Source: Bremia lactucae
Taxonomy: Eukaryota; Oomycota; Peronosporomycetes; Peronosporales; Peronosporaceae
NCBI RefSeq assembly: GCF_004359215.1
Contig: NC_090622.1
Span: 1,488,904-1,552,903 of the forward strand
DNA length: 64,000 nt
Reading direction: 5' to 3'
Shown: positions 44,701 to 56,987 of the stretch, in pieces
Layout of the letters: each line of letters starts with the position of its first letter
Numbering within the stretch: the stretch's first letter is position 1
Position numbers and translations under genes: made by a program
Notes under the pieces: model-generated
Told to the model about the DNA's origin: nothing
The model's database searches: none
What the model saw: the letters and a program-made list of their open reading frames with translations, nothing else

Positions 44701-45460
44701 TGGTACACATGGTGTACGAGCAGACCCAGACAAGGTAAAATCAGTAAAGGAATGGCCAATCCCACGGCATGTGAAGGATTTGCGCCAATTCCTAGGGCTC
44801 GCTAATTACTTGCATAAGTATAGCAAGAATTATGCGGAGCATACTAAACTATTATCTTATCTCCTTAAAAAGGACACAAAATGGGTTTGGTTAAAGGAAC
44901 AAGAAGATGCGTTCACATCAGTGAAGCAATCTCTGTTTAGGCACCGGTCTTGGCATTGCCAGACGCGGATAAGCCCTTTAGCGTCGTCTACGATGCAAGT
45001 AATTTTGCAATCGGCAGCGCGCTCATGCAGAAGGATGACGACGGCGTTGACCGCGTCATCTCTTATCAGTCCCGGCTATTAAAAACCGCGGAACTGAATT
45101 ACCCTGTGCATGACAAAGAGCTACTTTCAATAAAATATGCTCTTGTCAAGTTTCGTGTGCACCTACTGGGCACCGAACCATTTGTGGTTTATACGGATCA
45201 CGCATCACTACGGGGACCGCAATAAACTCACCGCACCTCCCACCTAGAACGGCAAGATAGCTTGCATCCTTCTCTGAATTTAATTTCAAAGTTAAATATA
45301 GGCCGGGTAAGACGAATGTCTTGGCTGACGCTTTCGCGCAGACCAGACTTTGATATAAGAAACCAGGAAGGTGTGCCTAGTGCTAAAGCAGAATTTCAGC
45401 CGTCAACGTTGGCAGCCATGATAGCATACCACGTGACGAGCTCATTAGCCCTACGATAAG
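44701..45460 (+). pseudogene. RNase H of B2
   Basis: 44771-45082 and 44950-45225 carry LRQFLGLANYLHKYSKNYAE and FSVVYDASNFAIG (CDAS changed to YDAS), ELLSIKYALVKF, YTDHASL. 45262-45459 has the end of RNase H. Two frameshifts. Confidence 0.78.
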
Positions 45461-46480
45461 ATAGAGCTACAGTCAGGGCGACCATTGTTGCCTGCTTTTG
45501 GATCACTTTAGTGGAGGAAAGGTAACCCTTCCAACGTCCTTCAAAGCCAAGCTAAATCGCTTTAAGTATCGCGATGGCCTGGTATGGCACAGCCGTCATT
45601 TTGTGATACCTTTAAGAATCTATGTGCCTCATGACACAGATCTCAAGCTAATGATCTTTCACGAGCTCCATGGTGCACCAAGTGATGGGCATCTTAGTCG
45701 TAAAAATACATTCTTACGAGTGTCAGATTTTTGTTGCACCATTTATATAGATCGATGGCCAACTATATTAGCTCTTGCAAACAGTGTCAGCGCATTAAGC
45801 CTGCACCGTCCAGCAGTGCGCCACTGAAGCCGCTACCGATTCCAACCGATTGTTGGCATTCAGTAATCTGGACTTTATGTTTGGCATTCCTCCCGATTAT
45901 AAGGGTCGGACGAAGCTCGTCGTTTTGTGGACAGACTGAGCGGAGGGCCCCTCACTATGCTCGGTGCGAATGTGGGACATAATTTCGTCAATATGACGAT
46001 GACATGTAAGGGTATCATGTCAACGATAGAATCTTGCCCTAGTGACCCTGCCAATTAAGCAGTGGTCAATAAAATTGCTTCCTATCACCGACCTCTCTGC
46101 ATGGTCATAGGCGAGTTTGATGCTAAAAGCTTGAGCGAGGCTCAACGCTTTGCGGATGAGCGAGGCTCAACGCTTTGCGGATGAGCGATCAGCCATCACA
46201 CGAAAATTCCGTGACGCGATTGCAAGCGCACAGGACAAGCAAAAAGAATATGCGGACCAAAATGCTCGCAAAAAATGAGCGCTTTAGAGTGCGTTAAAAA
46301 TTCTATGAAGTACTGCTAACCTTTCTAAGAATGCATTTTCTGCACAAGCTAAGGAAACTTCGCTTATCTCAAATCGACTCACAGTGGTCAATTGGCCAAG
46401 CACTAGTCAGCAAACACCTGATATGCAGAATTTAAACTCGTTTGGGTTATTAACATTAAACACTGGTGCGTCTTGAGCTC
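45461..46480 (+). pseudogene. Partial integrase of B2
   Basis: 45498-45930 has the zinc-binding region and the start of the core (CKQCQRIKPAPSSSAPLKPL). Near 45940 the core is deleted and the frame joins the segment equivalent to 19040 of B1. 46133-46182 contains a 25-bp tandem duplication. The chromodomain is missing. Confidence 0.7.
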
Positions 46481-46488
46481 CCAGCGTT

Positions 46489-47378
46489 GTGAGAAGAAAC
46501 AGGGGGTTCAGTACCGGCCATGATTTCTTTCACACGCAAGCGGGCGAAATTAATTTGCTGCGACCGCTGTTTCATCGCATCGGAATAAGAATAAATGCGG
46601 CGCGTGATTTAAGCCTCGTATTGGTCGGTCAATTCATTTGAACGCAATACGACCGGGGTCGGGAAAAGACCCAAAGCGATTTCCCTCAGTCTCCCATGAT
46701 TCAAAAACGCCATAATATTTATCAGCGGTTAGAAGAGCGCGCTCTAAGAGCGACGCTCTTAGCCCATTTAATTGAGGCCATTTAGATGGTGGGGGCATCT
46801 TTGATATGCCACCCGTCACATAGCCACGTTCAAAACGACTGGCTTGTGACACCGACTGAGCACGTTCACGTGTCGTCGGCGGAGATTTTGGCTCCGAATA
46901 CTCTATGTCAGAACCATTATGGATAATGGTCTGAGCAATAGACGTAGTAATTTTACCCAATGGAGTAGCAGCTGCTGTTCTATGGGCAGCACTCTCATTA
47001 ATGGTCGCTGCGCTAGCCAGCGCAGACGACTATACAGCATTGACAAACTTTGTTGTCTTCATGTTTGGACAAATAATAGAAGTTTGGTTGGGCAATAGTG
47101 CGCCGTCATCCTCGCTCGTTAGCTCGCTGTCCATATCACTACTATGAGGTGACAGCAACTGTATCGACTCATTGTAGTCGACAGTGAGCAACGGATCAAC
47201 ATCCTCACTATTAAAGTGGGATAGATCCTAAAGCCCGTTAGCCCAACAGCAGCAGTAGCTGTCGGTGTTTCGACAAAGGCATTAGACGCTGCCAATGTGT
47301 TAATGCGGCGCGTGCGCTTAGTGCTTAAGTTGGTGTCTTCGCCGACGACCCACCAACATTGCCCTTTTTAGGTGGCAT
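46489..47378 (-). pseudogene. Antisense ORF of family B, copy in B2
   Basis: Start MPPKKGNVGGSSAKTPT at 47378, followed by stops and frameshifts. 46634-46960 is open: GKITTSIAQTIIHNGSDIEY, SQASRFERGYVTGG and LTADKYYGVFES. The C-terminal coiled-coil part is lost with the chromodomain deletion. Position is 147 bp inside the 3' LTR. Confidence 0.6.
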
Positions 47379-47524
47379 CTTTGGCGCCGTGTATGTGAAC
47401 ACAGGTCGCTTGATTGACTGAGAAAACTAGGCGGCGCGTAAAGCGGCGCGTAAAGCGGCTCGCAGTTCCTCCTTCCTCTTTGATGAGTTTCGAGATGTAA
47501 ATTCTTTTTCAAAGGGGGAGATGG

Positions 47525-48060
47525 TGTAACGGGCCACAGTTGCCCTAATATTACAGAGTCGCCGTTAAGTACACTTTGTGTACTTAAAGGGATCGTCAAT
47601 TACTCAAATAAAGCAAATAGACCCAGCGCTCGGGTGTGGTTCACATTTATGACCGACCCTTGTGTATGTGATGCACATAGGTGCATTCACATTAGGAGGA
47701 ATGACGGCTAGCGTCATCCGTTACGCGAGGTATCTAGAAAGATACGCTCGCAATACATATAAGCGTTTTCTTTTTAGAGATGACATTTTATGATTGGTAA
47801 AATAGGTATTTATGTTTAATACGATTAAATATAAATCAGTCTGAAAACTACTACCTACTTGGTAAGTGCGCACGAGGAGTCGGATCACCGCTCCCGTGAC
47901 GACACGTTAACCAGAGTAATTAGAGCGTCAAGTTAGGTTGCTAAGGCACCCACCACAACTACCTAACTGCACACAAGAGAAGAAATCCAAATCGTTTTCT
48001 CGTTGTGCTAGGGTGTGTGGTAAAGTAGAGCGTGGACACATTAAGACGTGCCCGCCTACA
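47525..48060 (+). repeat. LTR-B, 3' LTR of B2
   Basis: TGTAACGGGCCACAG to CGTGCCCGCCTACA, preceded by the purine tract AAAGGGGGAGATGG. Confidence 0.88.
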
Positions 48061-48186
48061 TACAAGTTCAATTACTGTTTTTATGTTAACGTGTTTGTGT
48101 CTTCCCAGCCCTTGCGTTGTGATCTGTAAGATTTTTGGACTTTTTAAAGATATATCTTAAGGCACTAGATGTAACTTAATAGTTCG

Positions 48187-48570
48187 TGAAACAGGGTACT
48201 GCCGACTTGTACTGCTGCAGTACAAGTCCACTTCACACTGCTTCAGTACAAGTGGTGCCACACGTCACTTCACGTACACTAGTTCGTGCAGAGGAAGACT
48301 CCTACTAAAAAATACTTGCAAATAGGGTTAGAAGTAAACAGTATTTAATATAATTAAGCTCTCTGTTTCTATCTATTTCATATAAAGTAAATATATATTA
48401 ATACAAAACATGTAATAAAGTCTTATCTGTCTCTCTCTTTGCACGCGTCCAGTGCTGACTGGTTCGTCGAGAAAGTAGATAAAGTAGCCTATATTTACCA
48501 ATGCAGAAGCTTTCCGAATATTACTATCTAAAGTAATATTCCCAAAGTATTACTAGCCTTTTAGATAATA
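48187..48570 (-). repeat. LTR-A, truncated at the recurrent site, head to head with A2
   Basis: TGAAACAGGGTACTGCC onward; ends CTTTTAGATAATA exactly where A2's LTR starts. The palindrome ACTTGTACTGC-T-GCAGTACAAGT is at 48205-48227. Confidence 0.8.
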
Positions 48571-48973
48571 TGTAACGGGGTAATCGTTATATGAAATTAA
48601 CACTTAAGGTTTTGATTAATATGTTATATAAAAGGTAAATAATATCTGGAGAATATTACTTTACATGGTTATATTATAAAAAGCTTATCTATTGCTAGAT
48701 ATAGGTCATTATATTTACTTTCTCCGGGGTCCAGTCAGCACTGGACGCCTGCAAAGAGAGAGAGTGACTTTATTACATGATTTGTATTAGTATATAATTA
48801 GTTGATAGAAAATTGATAGAAACAGAATAAAATAATTATATATAGTACAGTCTATTGTAATCACTTTAAAGCAAGTGTTAAAAGAGAGTCCTTCTCTGCA
48901 CTACTGATGTATGTTAAGTGACGTGTAGCACCACTCGTACTGAACCAGTACAAGTCGGCAGTGCCCTGTTACA
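48571..48973 (+). repeat. LTR-A, 5' LTR of A2 (403 bp)
   Basis: TGTAACGGGGTAATCG to CAGTGCCCTGTTACA, followed by CCTGGTAGCACTTTGTAGTC as primer site. Confidence 0.88.
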
Positions 48974-49024
48974 CCTGGTAGCACTTTGTAGTCCGTCCAA
49001 GGACCACAGCTCTATCATCTAACA

Positions 49025-49990
49025 TGGACACGTTAGCTGATAATGGAAATACGCATCACGTCGCGTGACTGCTACTCCTTTCTAAGTGACATAGAAAGGA
49101 GTCCTGTCGAACGAATGAGTTCGACCATAGGGAATGATGCCATCTTGGCCATGCTGTCCGGTTTGGACAGAGATGCCTTCCATTCAGCCATCACCAAGTT
49201 CATACAACATAAACTTGACGAGGCAAAAGAGAATGTAGCTTTGCTAAATCTGCAAGGCTCTTAGCAGGCAGAACTTTTGAGGTTACAACAAATACAGATC
49301 CCTGTACCTGGGATGACGCGCATGCGTCGTCCGGAAACCTTAAGGATATACATCTCTAAGTATAATGAAGTCGAAGAAGACTCCCTTTTAAGTTGGTTCG
49401 CTAAATTGGACGATGCCATAAAGGCTCGTCACATCGTTGACGAGCAAATGCAAGTCGCATTTGTTCAATCAAATCGGGCAGGCCGCGCCAAAACTTGGGC
49501 ACTAGGCCTCAAGCTACGCGACACAAATGTATTTGGCTCGGTAGAGGCTTTCGAAGCCCTCGCTTAGGGCTGAGCGCAGAGCTCGATCAGAGCTTTCGAA
49601 AATATAAGCAAGGCAAGCATGATGTTCACGCTTATACTCACCCAATACGACTCAAAGGGAGTTGCATCATGAGCGATCGAGTTCATGAACACACATTGAT
49701 TACGGTGTTCATGCAAGGTCATTCGGATGGCCCAGCTGTTTCGCTTGAAACTGGATACGCTTGAAGAAGCGGTACCCGTTGCGGAACAGGAGGACTTAAA
49801 ATTAAGACAGGCTCAAGCGAGTTCGTCATTGTATCGTCCTACCAGACGACAAGAGCAGGAGGTCCAGAAACTATGGACCTCTCTTGTATCGAAGGCAAGA
49901 GACCTCGCTTTACGAAAAATAAGCGATTTTAGAGATGCAATCGCTGTCAAAATTTAGGTCACTACGCTCATGAGTGTAGTGTCATACGCA
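49025..49990 (+). pseudogene. Gag of A2 with zinc knuckle
   Basis: Start MDTLADNGNTHHVA at 49025 with an immediate stop. 49043-49264, 49277-49567 and 49495-49764 hold the capsid parts (FLSDIERSPVERMSS, VQSNRAGRAKTWALG). 49938-49980 encodes CNRCQNLGHYAHEC, a complete CX2CX4HX4C knuckle, in a separate frame. Multiple frameshifts. Confidence 0.78.
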
Positions 49991-50109
49991 CAGTACCGAG
50001 GGGTACTGAACGTACTTATGGACCGAATGCCAAAAAGGGCAACGGTCGCGGGTCTGACGTTGTAGCGAAATCGCAACAGCGAGGCGGACCGCCAAAAAAT
50101 AGTCGGGGT

Positions 50110-50720
50110 CAGTAATGGCGCAACGCCCTACGGATCCAGCAAATAAAGAGAATTTGCAAATCTCTTGACAAAAGTTGCTTAAGACACAGAGTCATTATGT
50201 GTCGCTGCACCTGCTGATGAGTACCCCTCATCACCTTTAAATTAAAAGTGACAAATGATTTGTCACTTAGAGCCCTAGTGGACTGTGAGGCGTCGAATAG
50301 TTTTATTTGTCGCCAGTCGCTAGAGGGTCGTAGGCTGAAATATGTTGAGCGCTACATCCCTCCAACGAGGATGACGGTGCGTCTAGCGACAGGCGCATCG
50401 ATAACAGCAATGAAACGCGTAGTGAAATTTCACTACACGTTAAAAGAATTACAGTACGACAATAATTAATCGTACTGGATTTGGATGACAAATTATATGT
50501 TATCCTAGGTCTACCTTGGCTTAGAAAATATGAGCCAATGATCAGCTGGCAGCATCGATCCGTAAAGATGCCTGCCACTTTTTCATCAGATGGCCACCTG
50601 ATGAACGTCTGGAAGCGTCCACAAACGTTTGGATGTAGTATGAGTGAGTGCGATGGCCTCACTTGTGGTGCGGTCGTTAGTACGACTGCACAACATCACC
50701 CCACAGTGTGATAAGTCATC
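50110..50720 (+). pseudogene. Protease of A2
   Basis: 50248-50469 has LVDCEASNSFICRQSLEGRR with DCGA changed to DCEA, then MTVRLATGASITAM. 50481-50711 has VILGLPWLRKYEPMI. 50720-51330 is the linker. Confidence 0.75.
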
Positions 50721-51329
50721 ACACTGGGACGACTAGTCAAAATATGGGTTCAGCTGCCGGCGGCTGTGCGAATGCACAGGCCACTCGGATGGGAGTGAGA
50801 CATGAATCCACGCCTAGCGGGCGACATTCAAGGAAAATACCGGTTACCCAAAATGGACAACACGATGATCCCAGGTCAATAGAGAGTTGACTGTAGAGGA
50901 CCCGATTGTGCTTGCGCAATCACAGTCGGAAGACGTTGAGGAAATAAGTCCCCACGTACTTGAGAAGAAAGCTTTCTAACTAATTAAGGCTAAAGTGATT
51001 AGACTTCAGCATCCCGCGAAATTGATCAGTCGGCAGCCTGTAGAAAAGAGATCCCAAAGAAGAAACCGAGACATTAAATGTATTGATTAATGACGGATCA
51101 AGAATTGCGCCTATACTCTAAAGCTGTATGCGCCTCCTAAGTCATCTTCGGAGATAAGTCAATTACCAACCCTAGAACCTAAACGGTTCTTGACAGATCT
51201 GCATAAAGGCAAAATGAAGCAGATCTGCGTACTCGTCACAGAGAACGAATACGTAACCGATATTTGGTCGTAAATTTTGCAAAGAACGAACGGGTTCTCA
51301 GCAGCTCATCGATGGACGAAGGGACCTTG

Positions 51330-52350
51330 ATGCGAAGACTCGTTTTGAGAGACATACTTCTCAATCCTGGGAGTCACTAATGACAAATCCTATATACAAA
51401 TTTAAATTGAATTCAGGGACATATTCCCTGAAGCAGTTCCGTGCGAGTTGCCTAAGGACAAAGGCACTCGACATGAGGTCGAGCTCAAACCGGGCTCGAA
51501 GTACCAGTGGGATGCTCTGGGAATGGCTAGTAATGCCACAGGGCTTAGTATCTTCCCTGCAACATTCAACAGATGCGTAACGGATCTGTTGAGACCGGTG
51601 CGAGAATTTGCACCAAGTTATTTTTACGATGTATAAGTTGTACACAATTCTCAAAACGTGTATACTCGCTGCAAGCGAAATACCACTTCTTGGGTCATCG
51701 TCGGTTAACATGGCGTGCGCCCTGATACTGAAAAGATAAAGGCGATAACCGATTGGCCTGTGCCAGTCGATGTCAAGGGACTTACGAAGTTCCTTGGTTT
51801 AGCGGCGTACTTACACAATAACTCACACAATTATGCCGAGACGACTGTTCATCTCTCGCGTCTCATGAAAAGTACGAGATTATTGTTCTGGAACGCTGGT
51901 TTTCAACGATCCTTTGAGGGCATCAAGCTAAGCTTGATGCAATCACCCACCTTGGCGATTGCAGATCAAGACAGACCATTTCATGTGGTCTGTGACGTCA
52001 GCGATTTTGCAAATCGGCTGTGCGTTAATGCAATGCGATACGGATGGCGCGGAGCGCGTCGTCTACTACCCATCGCGTCAGCTGCAACCAGCTGAACGGA
52101 ATGATCCGGTGCATGATAAGGAACTCCTTGCCATACAATTATGCACTGGCTAAATTAAGGGTCTTTCCCCTTGGAGATAGAACGTTCACGGTATATTCGG
52201 ACCATGCGTCATCAAGCACGGCCGTAAACAGCCCAAACCTCTCACAAAGAATGGTGAGGTGACTATCATTCTTCGCGAAGTGTAATTTATCCGTGGAATA
52301 TAAGCCAGGACGACTTTATGTCGTCGCTGACGCGTTATCACGCTGACCCA
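51330..52350 (+). pseudogene. RT and RNase H of A2, deleted
   Basis: 51448-51636 goes from the pre-fingers directly to the palm (PGSKY then QWDALGMASN), skipping about 200 bp, and the palm stops just after FYDV. 51715-52095 is the RT end and RNase H start (DTEKIKAITDWPVP, FHVVCDVSDFAN). 52044-52262 continues RNase H (VFPLGDRTFTVYSDHAS). Several stops. Confidence 0.75.
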
Positions 52351-52559
52351 ATTTCGGGTCGGCTGCGCACTCCAACAGTGAATTAACTTCACTCATTACA
52401 AGTGTGTTCCGTCACCAACTTTGGTTAATGACATGCCATAAACAGATTAAAAAATAGGTAAAACTAACGGAAGCCAACACAGAACGTAAAGACCTTCTGC
52501 GTTTAATGGAACATGTGATGAATCCATTCAATGAATCCTTTAATGATTTACCGGCTTTA

Positions 52560-53030
52560 TATCGATCGTCTCTAGATAGATTTACAACACGCAACGGCTT
52601 ACTATAATACACAGCCGTTGCCGGTGACACTCCACGTGTCGTCGTCCCAACTAACAGTACTTTGCACTCGCGCATCGTGTATGAGTGTCATGATGCATCG
52701 TGGACGTGAGAAATCATATATCACAGTAAGTTGCGACTTTTACTGGCCTCGCCAGTATCAGTTCGTGCGCAAGTAATTTCGTCCTTGCGAGGTATGTCAA
52801 CGGGTGAAACCTAGCCCTTCATTCCGTGCACGACTCCAACCTCTACCGCTTCCGGCAGAGTTTTGGCAGTCCATATCTATGAAATTCGTCTTCCTATTTT
52901 TCGAACACGATCACAAATCAATGGATTCGTGTTCATAAAGACAGATTTAGCAAGATGGTTCATCTTGGTACAGTACATGAGTCAATCACGGCTCCGAGCT
53001 GTACCCGCGTCTTCATCGACGCGGTATTAG
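52560..53030 (+). pseudogene. Integrase start of A2
   Basis: Zinc-region traces (SRIVYECHDA) near 52670-52700 and the core start (FSKMVHLGTVHESITAP) near 52945-53000. It joins family B at AGCTGTACCCGCGTCTTC ... TAGGGCTAAAGCACAATTTC. Confidence 0.65.
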
Positions 53031-54700
53031 AACCTAGGGCTAAAGCACAATTTCAGCCGTCAACGTCGGCAGCCATGCAGGCATACCACGTGCCGAGCTC
53101 ATTGGTCTTTGTGATTAAGGAGAGCTACAGTCATGACGACCATTTTCCCTGCTGTTTGATCACTTTGGTTAACGAAATTTTTCCTCCCGTCGCACCAGAA
53201 AGCTAAGCTAAATCGCTTCAGCTACAGCGATGTCCTGGTATCGCATCAGCAGTCACCTTGTGATCCATTGAGAATCTACGTGCCTCATGACAAATTTTTC
53301 AAGTTGGTGATTCTGCAAGAGCTTCATGATGCACCAAATAGTGGGCATCTGGGCCGTGGAAATACATTTTTGGTAGTTTCAGAACTTTTTTGGTGGCCAC
53401 ACCTATATAGATGGGTGTCCGACTGTGTTCACTCTTGCGAATATTGTCAGCGCATAAATCCTGCACCGTCCAGCAGTGCACCACTTAAGCCGCTATCGAT
53501 TCCAACAGATTGTTGGAAGTCAGTAAGTCTGAGATTCATGTTTGGCATGCCGCCCGATCATTGAGGTCGGACGTGGCTCGTCGTTTTTGTAGATAGACTA
53601 AGCAAGATGGTGCATTAGCACCATAAAGCCTCACGATTTTAGCAAGGAGGCAACTATCTTGTTCCAGGATCATGTTTATTGACTGCACGGGATGTCTGAG
53701 TTCATAATATCGAACAGAAATCCACGTTTTACGCCTGGGTTTTGGCGACATGTGTCCAAGCTGCTAGTTGGCAAGCTTCATATGGCGATCGCAGATCATC
53801 CACGGACTGATGGCCAAACAGAACGTGCCAATCGGGTCGTAATGGATGTCTATAGCACGATAACACTTCTCAAAGAATGAAGTAAACAAATGCCGCTTGT
53901 GAAGTTCGCTATAAAAACAGTGTCCACGCCAGTACGGGTTGGACGTCGTTTTATATTAACGGACTGTGCCATCTGCGGACATTAGTCTCGTTTGTGCGCA
54001 GCTCGAGTCCTAGTGGGGGAGGACTTCTTACTATGCTCATTGCGAAAGAGGGACATAGTTTTGTCAATATGACGATGACACGTGAGGGTACCACCTCAAA
54101 GACAAAAGCTAGCGCTAGTGACCCTGTCGGGTTGGCAGTTGCCAGTATTGAGTCACGGCAAAGCCTGCTTGTGCTCCAAATAAAAAAGATGTTTCGTTAA
54201 TGTCAACTACATCCTATGACTGACCTCTTGGTGTGTCATAAGCGAGTTAGTTGGAAAAAGCGTGATTGTGGCTCAACGCTTTGCGGATGAGTCATTAGCC
54301 ATCACACGAAAAGTCCGTGACGCGACGGCAAGCACAGGAGAAGAAAAAGAATATGCGGACCGAAATGGTCGCAAAAAATTGAACGTTTTAGAGTGGAAAA
54401 AATCTATTAAGTACTGCTACCCTACCAAAAAATGCAATTTCGTACTACCTAGAGGTGAGCCCCCTCATTCGAAGGCTCATAGTCAGTGATGGTAGAAGAG
54501 GTTTAAGACCAAAATTATAGGCTCACCTTTCCCAGGTATATAAGGACGCACCCGTATTTTACGTGGGTCGTCTAAAACGGTATGTAGACCCAAATGAGGT
54601 CACATACCCCCACCCGTCAAAGTTGACCAATGGTGACGCCGACGGTGAGTCAAGCGTCGTTCGGGTGGAACGAGGGACATCACGCGTGTAACGCGGATCC
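53031..54700 (+). pseudogene. Integrase of B4
   Basis: 53268-53564 has the zinc-binding region (LVILQELHDAPNSGHLGRGN, CEYCQRINPAPSSS) complete with both His and both Cys. 53692-53880 has NRNPRFTPGFWRHV and ADHPRTDGQTERANRV, retaining the Glu. 54400-54620 has the GPY/F region remnants. Stops in between. Confidence 0.76.
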
Positions 54701-54737
54701 CTCCACATTTATTTCATCAGAAGGTCCAAGCAGTTCT

Positions 54738-56037
54738 TTAGGCGTTCATAACCCTGACGAGTCTTCGCTCGGACATCATTGAGGTCAGTGACAAGACTTG
54801 CCCCTCGAGATCCGCGATTCGTCGATCGGCAGCGCTTAACGCCTGCGACTGAACGGACGAAGGTAAGGCAGCCGCGAGTAGGTGGGCAAGATCTGCACTG
54901 CTATCGGGCACCGCCTGCACTAATAGATGCGGATAAGAATCAACGTTTCCTTGTTGGAAGGTTGCTTGCCCATAGCTCCGTGAGGCAAAGGTATCAGATC
55001 CTCGTCCAACGTAAAGGTTACCCGGAGGGTTTTGACTCTTGAGAACTAAGTGATACCCTACGTATTGATGTGCCCGGCTTGGTGGCTGCCTATGAAAAGG
55101 AGCACCAGCTGAGGGTCTGAAATGTACTAGCCGAAGTAGCTTTGTGAGGAGAAACAGGGGTGTACAGTACCGCCCTTGACTATTTCCCACGCACGCGGGC
55201 GTAATTAGTTCGTTGCGACCGCTGCTTCGTCGCTTCGGAATGCGGATGAATGCGGCGCAAGAATTTCGTCTCGTATTGGTCGAGCGTTTCATTCGATGGC
55301 AACACGACCAGAATCGGTACAACACATCCAAGCGATTACCCCTGAACCTTCCACGAATTAAAGACGCCATAATAATCATGAGTGTCTAGGATAACTCGCT
55401 CTAGCAGCGACGGTCTTGGCCCGTTTAACGAGGCCATTTAGATGGAGGGGCATCTTTGATATGCCACCCGTCACATAGCCACGTTAAAAACGACTGGCTT
55501 GTGACACCGACTTAGCACGTTCACGTGTCGTCGGCGGAGCTTAAGGCTCCGAATACTCTATGTCGATACAATTATGGGTAATGGTCTGAGCAATAGACGT
55601 AGTAATTTTACCCAATGGAGTAGCAGCTGCTGTTCTATGGGCAGCGCTCTCATTAATGGTCGCTGCGCTAGCCAGCGCAGACGACTATACAGTATTGATA
55701 AACTTTGTTGTCTTCATGTTTGGACAAATAATAGAAGTTTGGATGGGCAATTGTGCGCCATCATCCTTGCTCTTTAGCTCGCTGTCCATATCACTACTAT
55801 GAGGTGACGGCAACTGTATCGACTCATTGTAGTCGACAATGAGCGACGGATCAACATCCGCACTATTTCATGGGATGGATTCTTAAGCCTCGTAAGCCCA
55901 ACAGCAGCAGTAGTTGTCGGTATTTCGACAAAGGCATTAGACGCTGCCAACTAGTTAATGCGGCGCATACGCTTAGTGCGTGCTTAAGTTGGTGTCTTCG
56001 CAGACGACCCACCAATTTGGCTCCATTAATAAGGCAT
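54738..56037 (-). pseudogene. Antisense ORF of family B, copy in B4
   Basis: Start ATG at 56037 followed by a stop (MPY*). 54738-55379 is open for 213 codons, antisense through the whole chromodomain, ending in the coiled-coil-like part (LAHLLAAALPSSVQSQALSA, ADRRIADLEGQVLSLTS). The middle (about 55440-55560) has the GYVTGG region. Same order as in B1. Confidence 0.62.
54779..55115 (+). pseudogene. Chromodomain of B4 pol
   Basis: The 54779-55042 frame reads YRAPPALIDADKNQRFLVGR, then ILVQRKGYPEGFDSWE and, after one shift, DVPGLVAAYEKEHQL. Better preserved than in B1. The domain is at the extreme C-terminus of pol. Confidence 0.7.
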
Positions 56038-56170
56038 ACTTAATTTAACTCCGTGTAAGACACAGGTATCATGAGTGAATAAAAGTACCAAGCGGCGCGT
56101 AAAGCAGCTCGCTGTTCCTCTTTCCTTGTCGACGTATTTTTTAAGTGTAGTTTCGTTCTTCAAGTGGGTG

Positions 56171-56704
56171 TGGAGTAATGGCTGAAGTTGCTCTAATGAT
56201 AAAAAAATCCCGTTAAAAACACTTTGTGTACTTAAGGGGATGATCAATCACTTAAGTGTTGTAATTGGACCTACCACTTGGGTGTGGTTCACATTAAAGC
56301 CCACCCTTGTGTATGTGATGTCACTGAGGACATTTCCATTAGCGAAGATGACGTCTAGCGTCATCCGTTATGCAACATATCTAGAAAGATATGCTCGCAA
56401 TACATATTAGTGTTATGGACAGATATGACCTTGTACGATTCGTTAAAAATAGTTATATATATTTAATGTGATTTACTATAAATCAGACTGACAAAATCTT
56501 TTCTATTTGGTAAGTGCGCACGAGGAGCCGGATCACCGCACCTGTGACGACACGCCTACCAGATTACTTAGTGCGTTGGGTAAGGTCACTAAGCCCACGA
56601 TAAGAACCTCATGCAGGCGAGAGTAGACGGTCAAACAGCTTCCTCGCTGTGCTAGGGTGGTTTCTTAAGAAGAGTGTGGCCGCATTAAGACCTGCGCGCC
56701 TACA
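56171..56704 (+). repeat. LTR-B, 3' LTR of B4
   Basis: Degenerate start GAGTAATGGCTGAAG to CCTGCGCGCCTACA; more diverged than the others. Confidence 0.8.
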
Positions 56705-56987
56705 TGTGCATCACTACGTGGCGAGCGTATTGTTCCGAATACCCCGCTCGTGGATGACGCTAGACGTCATTCCTTTCAATAAAAATGCACCTATATACAT
56801 CATATTTTTCACTACGGGAGCCTCATCCGAGTGGCAAGTTAAAATACTTTACACAAAGTAATTGACATGCCCGTTACGTATATCTAACGAACGTTTAGCA
56901 TAGGATACATCTAGCCCATTACACAAAGCGTCGTCCAACCATGTAAAGCTTGTTGAGCCCTGGTTCAAGGGATTCAGTGTTTCAAAT
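56705..56987. other. Intergenic, no gene seen
   Basis: About 280 bases without a supported frame. 56950-56978 resembles a piece of LTR-E (GGTTCAAGGGATTCAG). Confidence 0.5.

Larger units (their letters stand above)
42231..48060 (+). mobile_element. Family B, copy B2
   Basis: LTR-B at both ends, gag more complete than in B1, then protease remnant, RT, RNase H, partial integrase, antisense ORF and LTR. Deletions removed most of protease, part of RT, the integrase core and the chromodomain. No matching target duplication (GATGT left, TACAA right). Confidence 0.85.
48571..53030 (+). mobile_element. Family A, copy A2, fused to family B 3' half
   Basis: LTR-A, primer site, gag, protease, RT-RNase H and integrase start of family A, then at about 53030 the sequence becomes family B integrase (B4) and ends with LTR-B. 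RT has a deletion of about 200 bp. Its 5' LTR is inserted into, or joined to, a minus-oriented LTR-A. Confidence 0.8.
53031..56704 (+). mobile_element. Family B, copy B4, 3' half
   Basis: Starts at AAAGCACAATTTCAGCCGTC, the segment just after RNase H in B1 (18061), and continues to a 3' LTR-B. The 5' side is family A. Confidence 0.8.
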
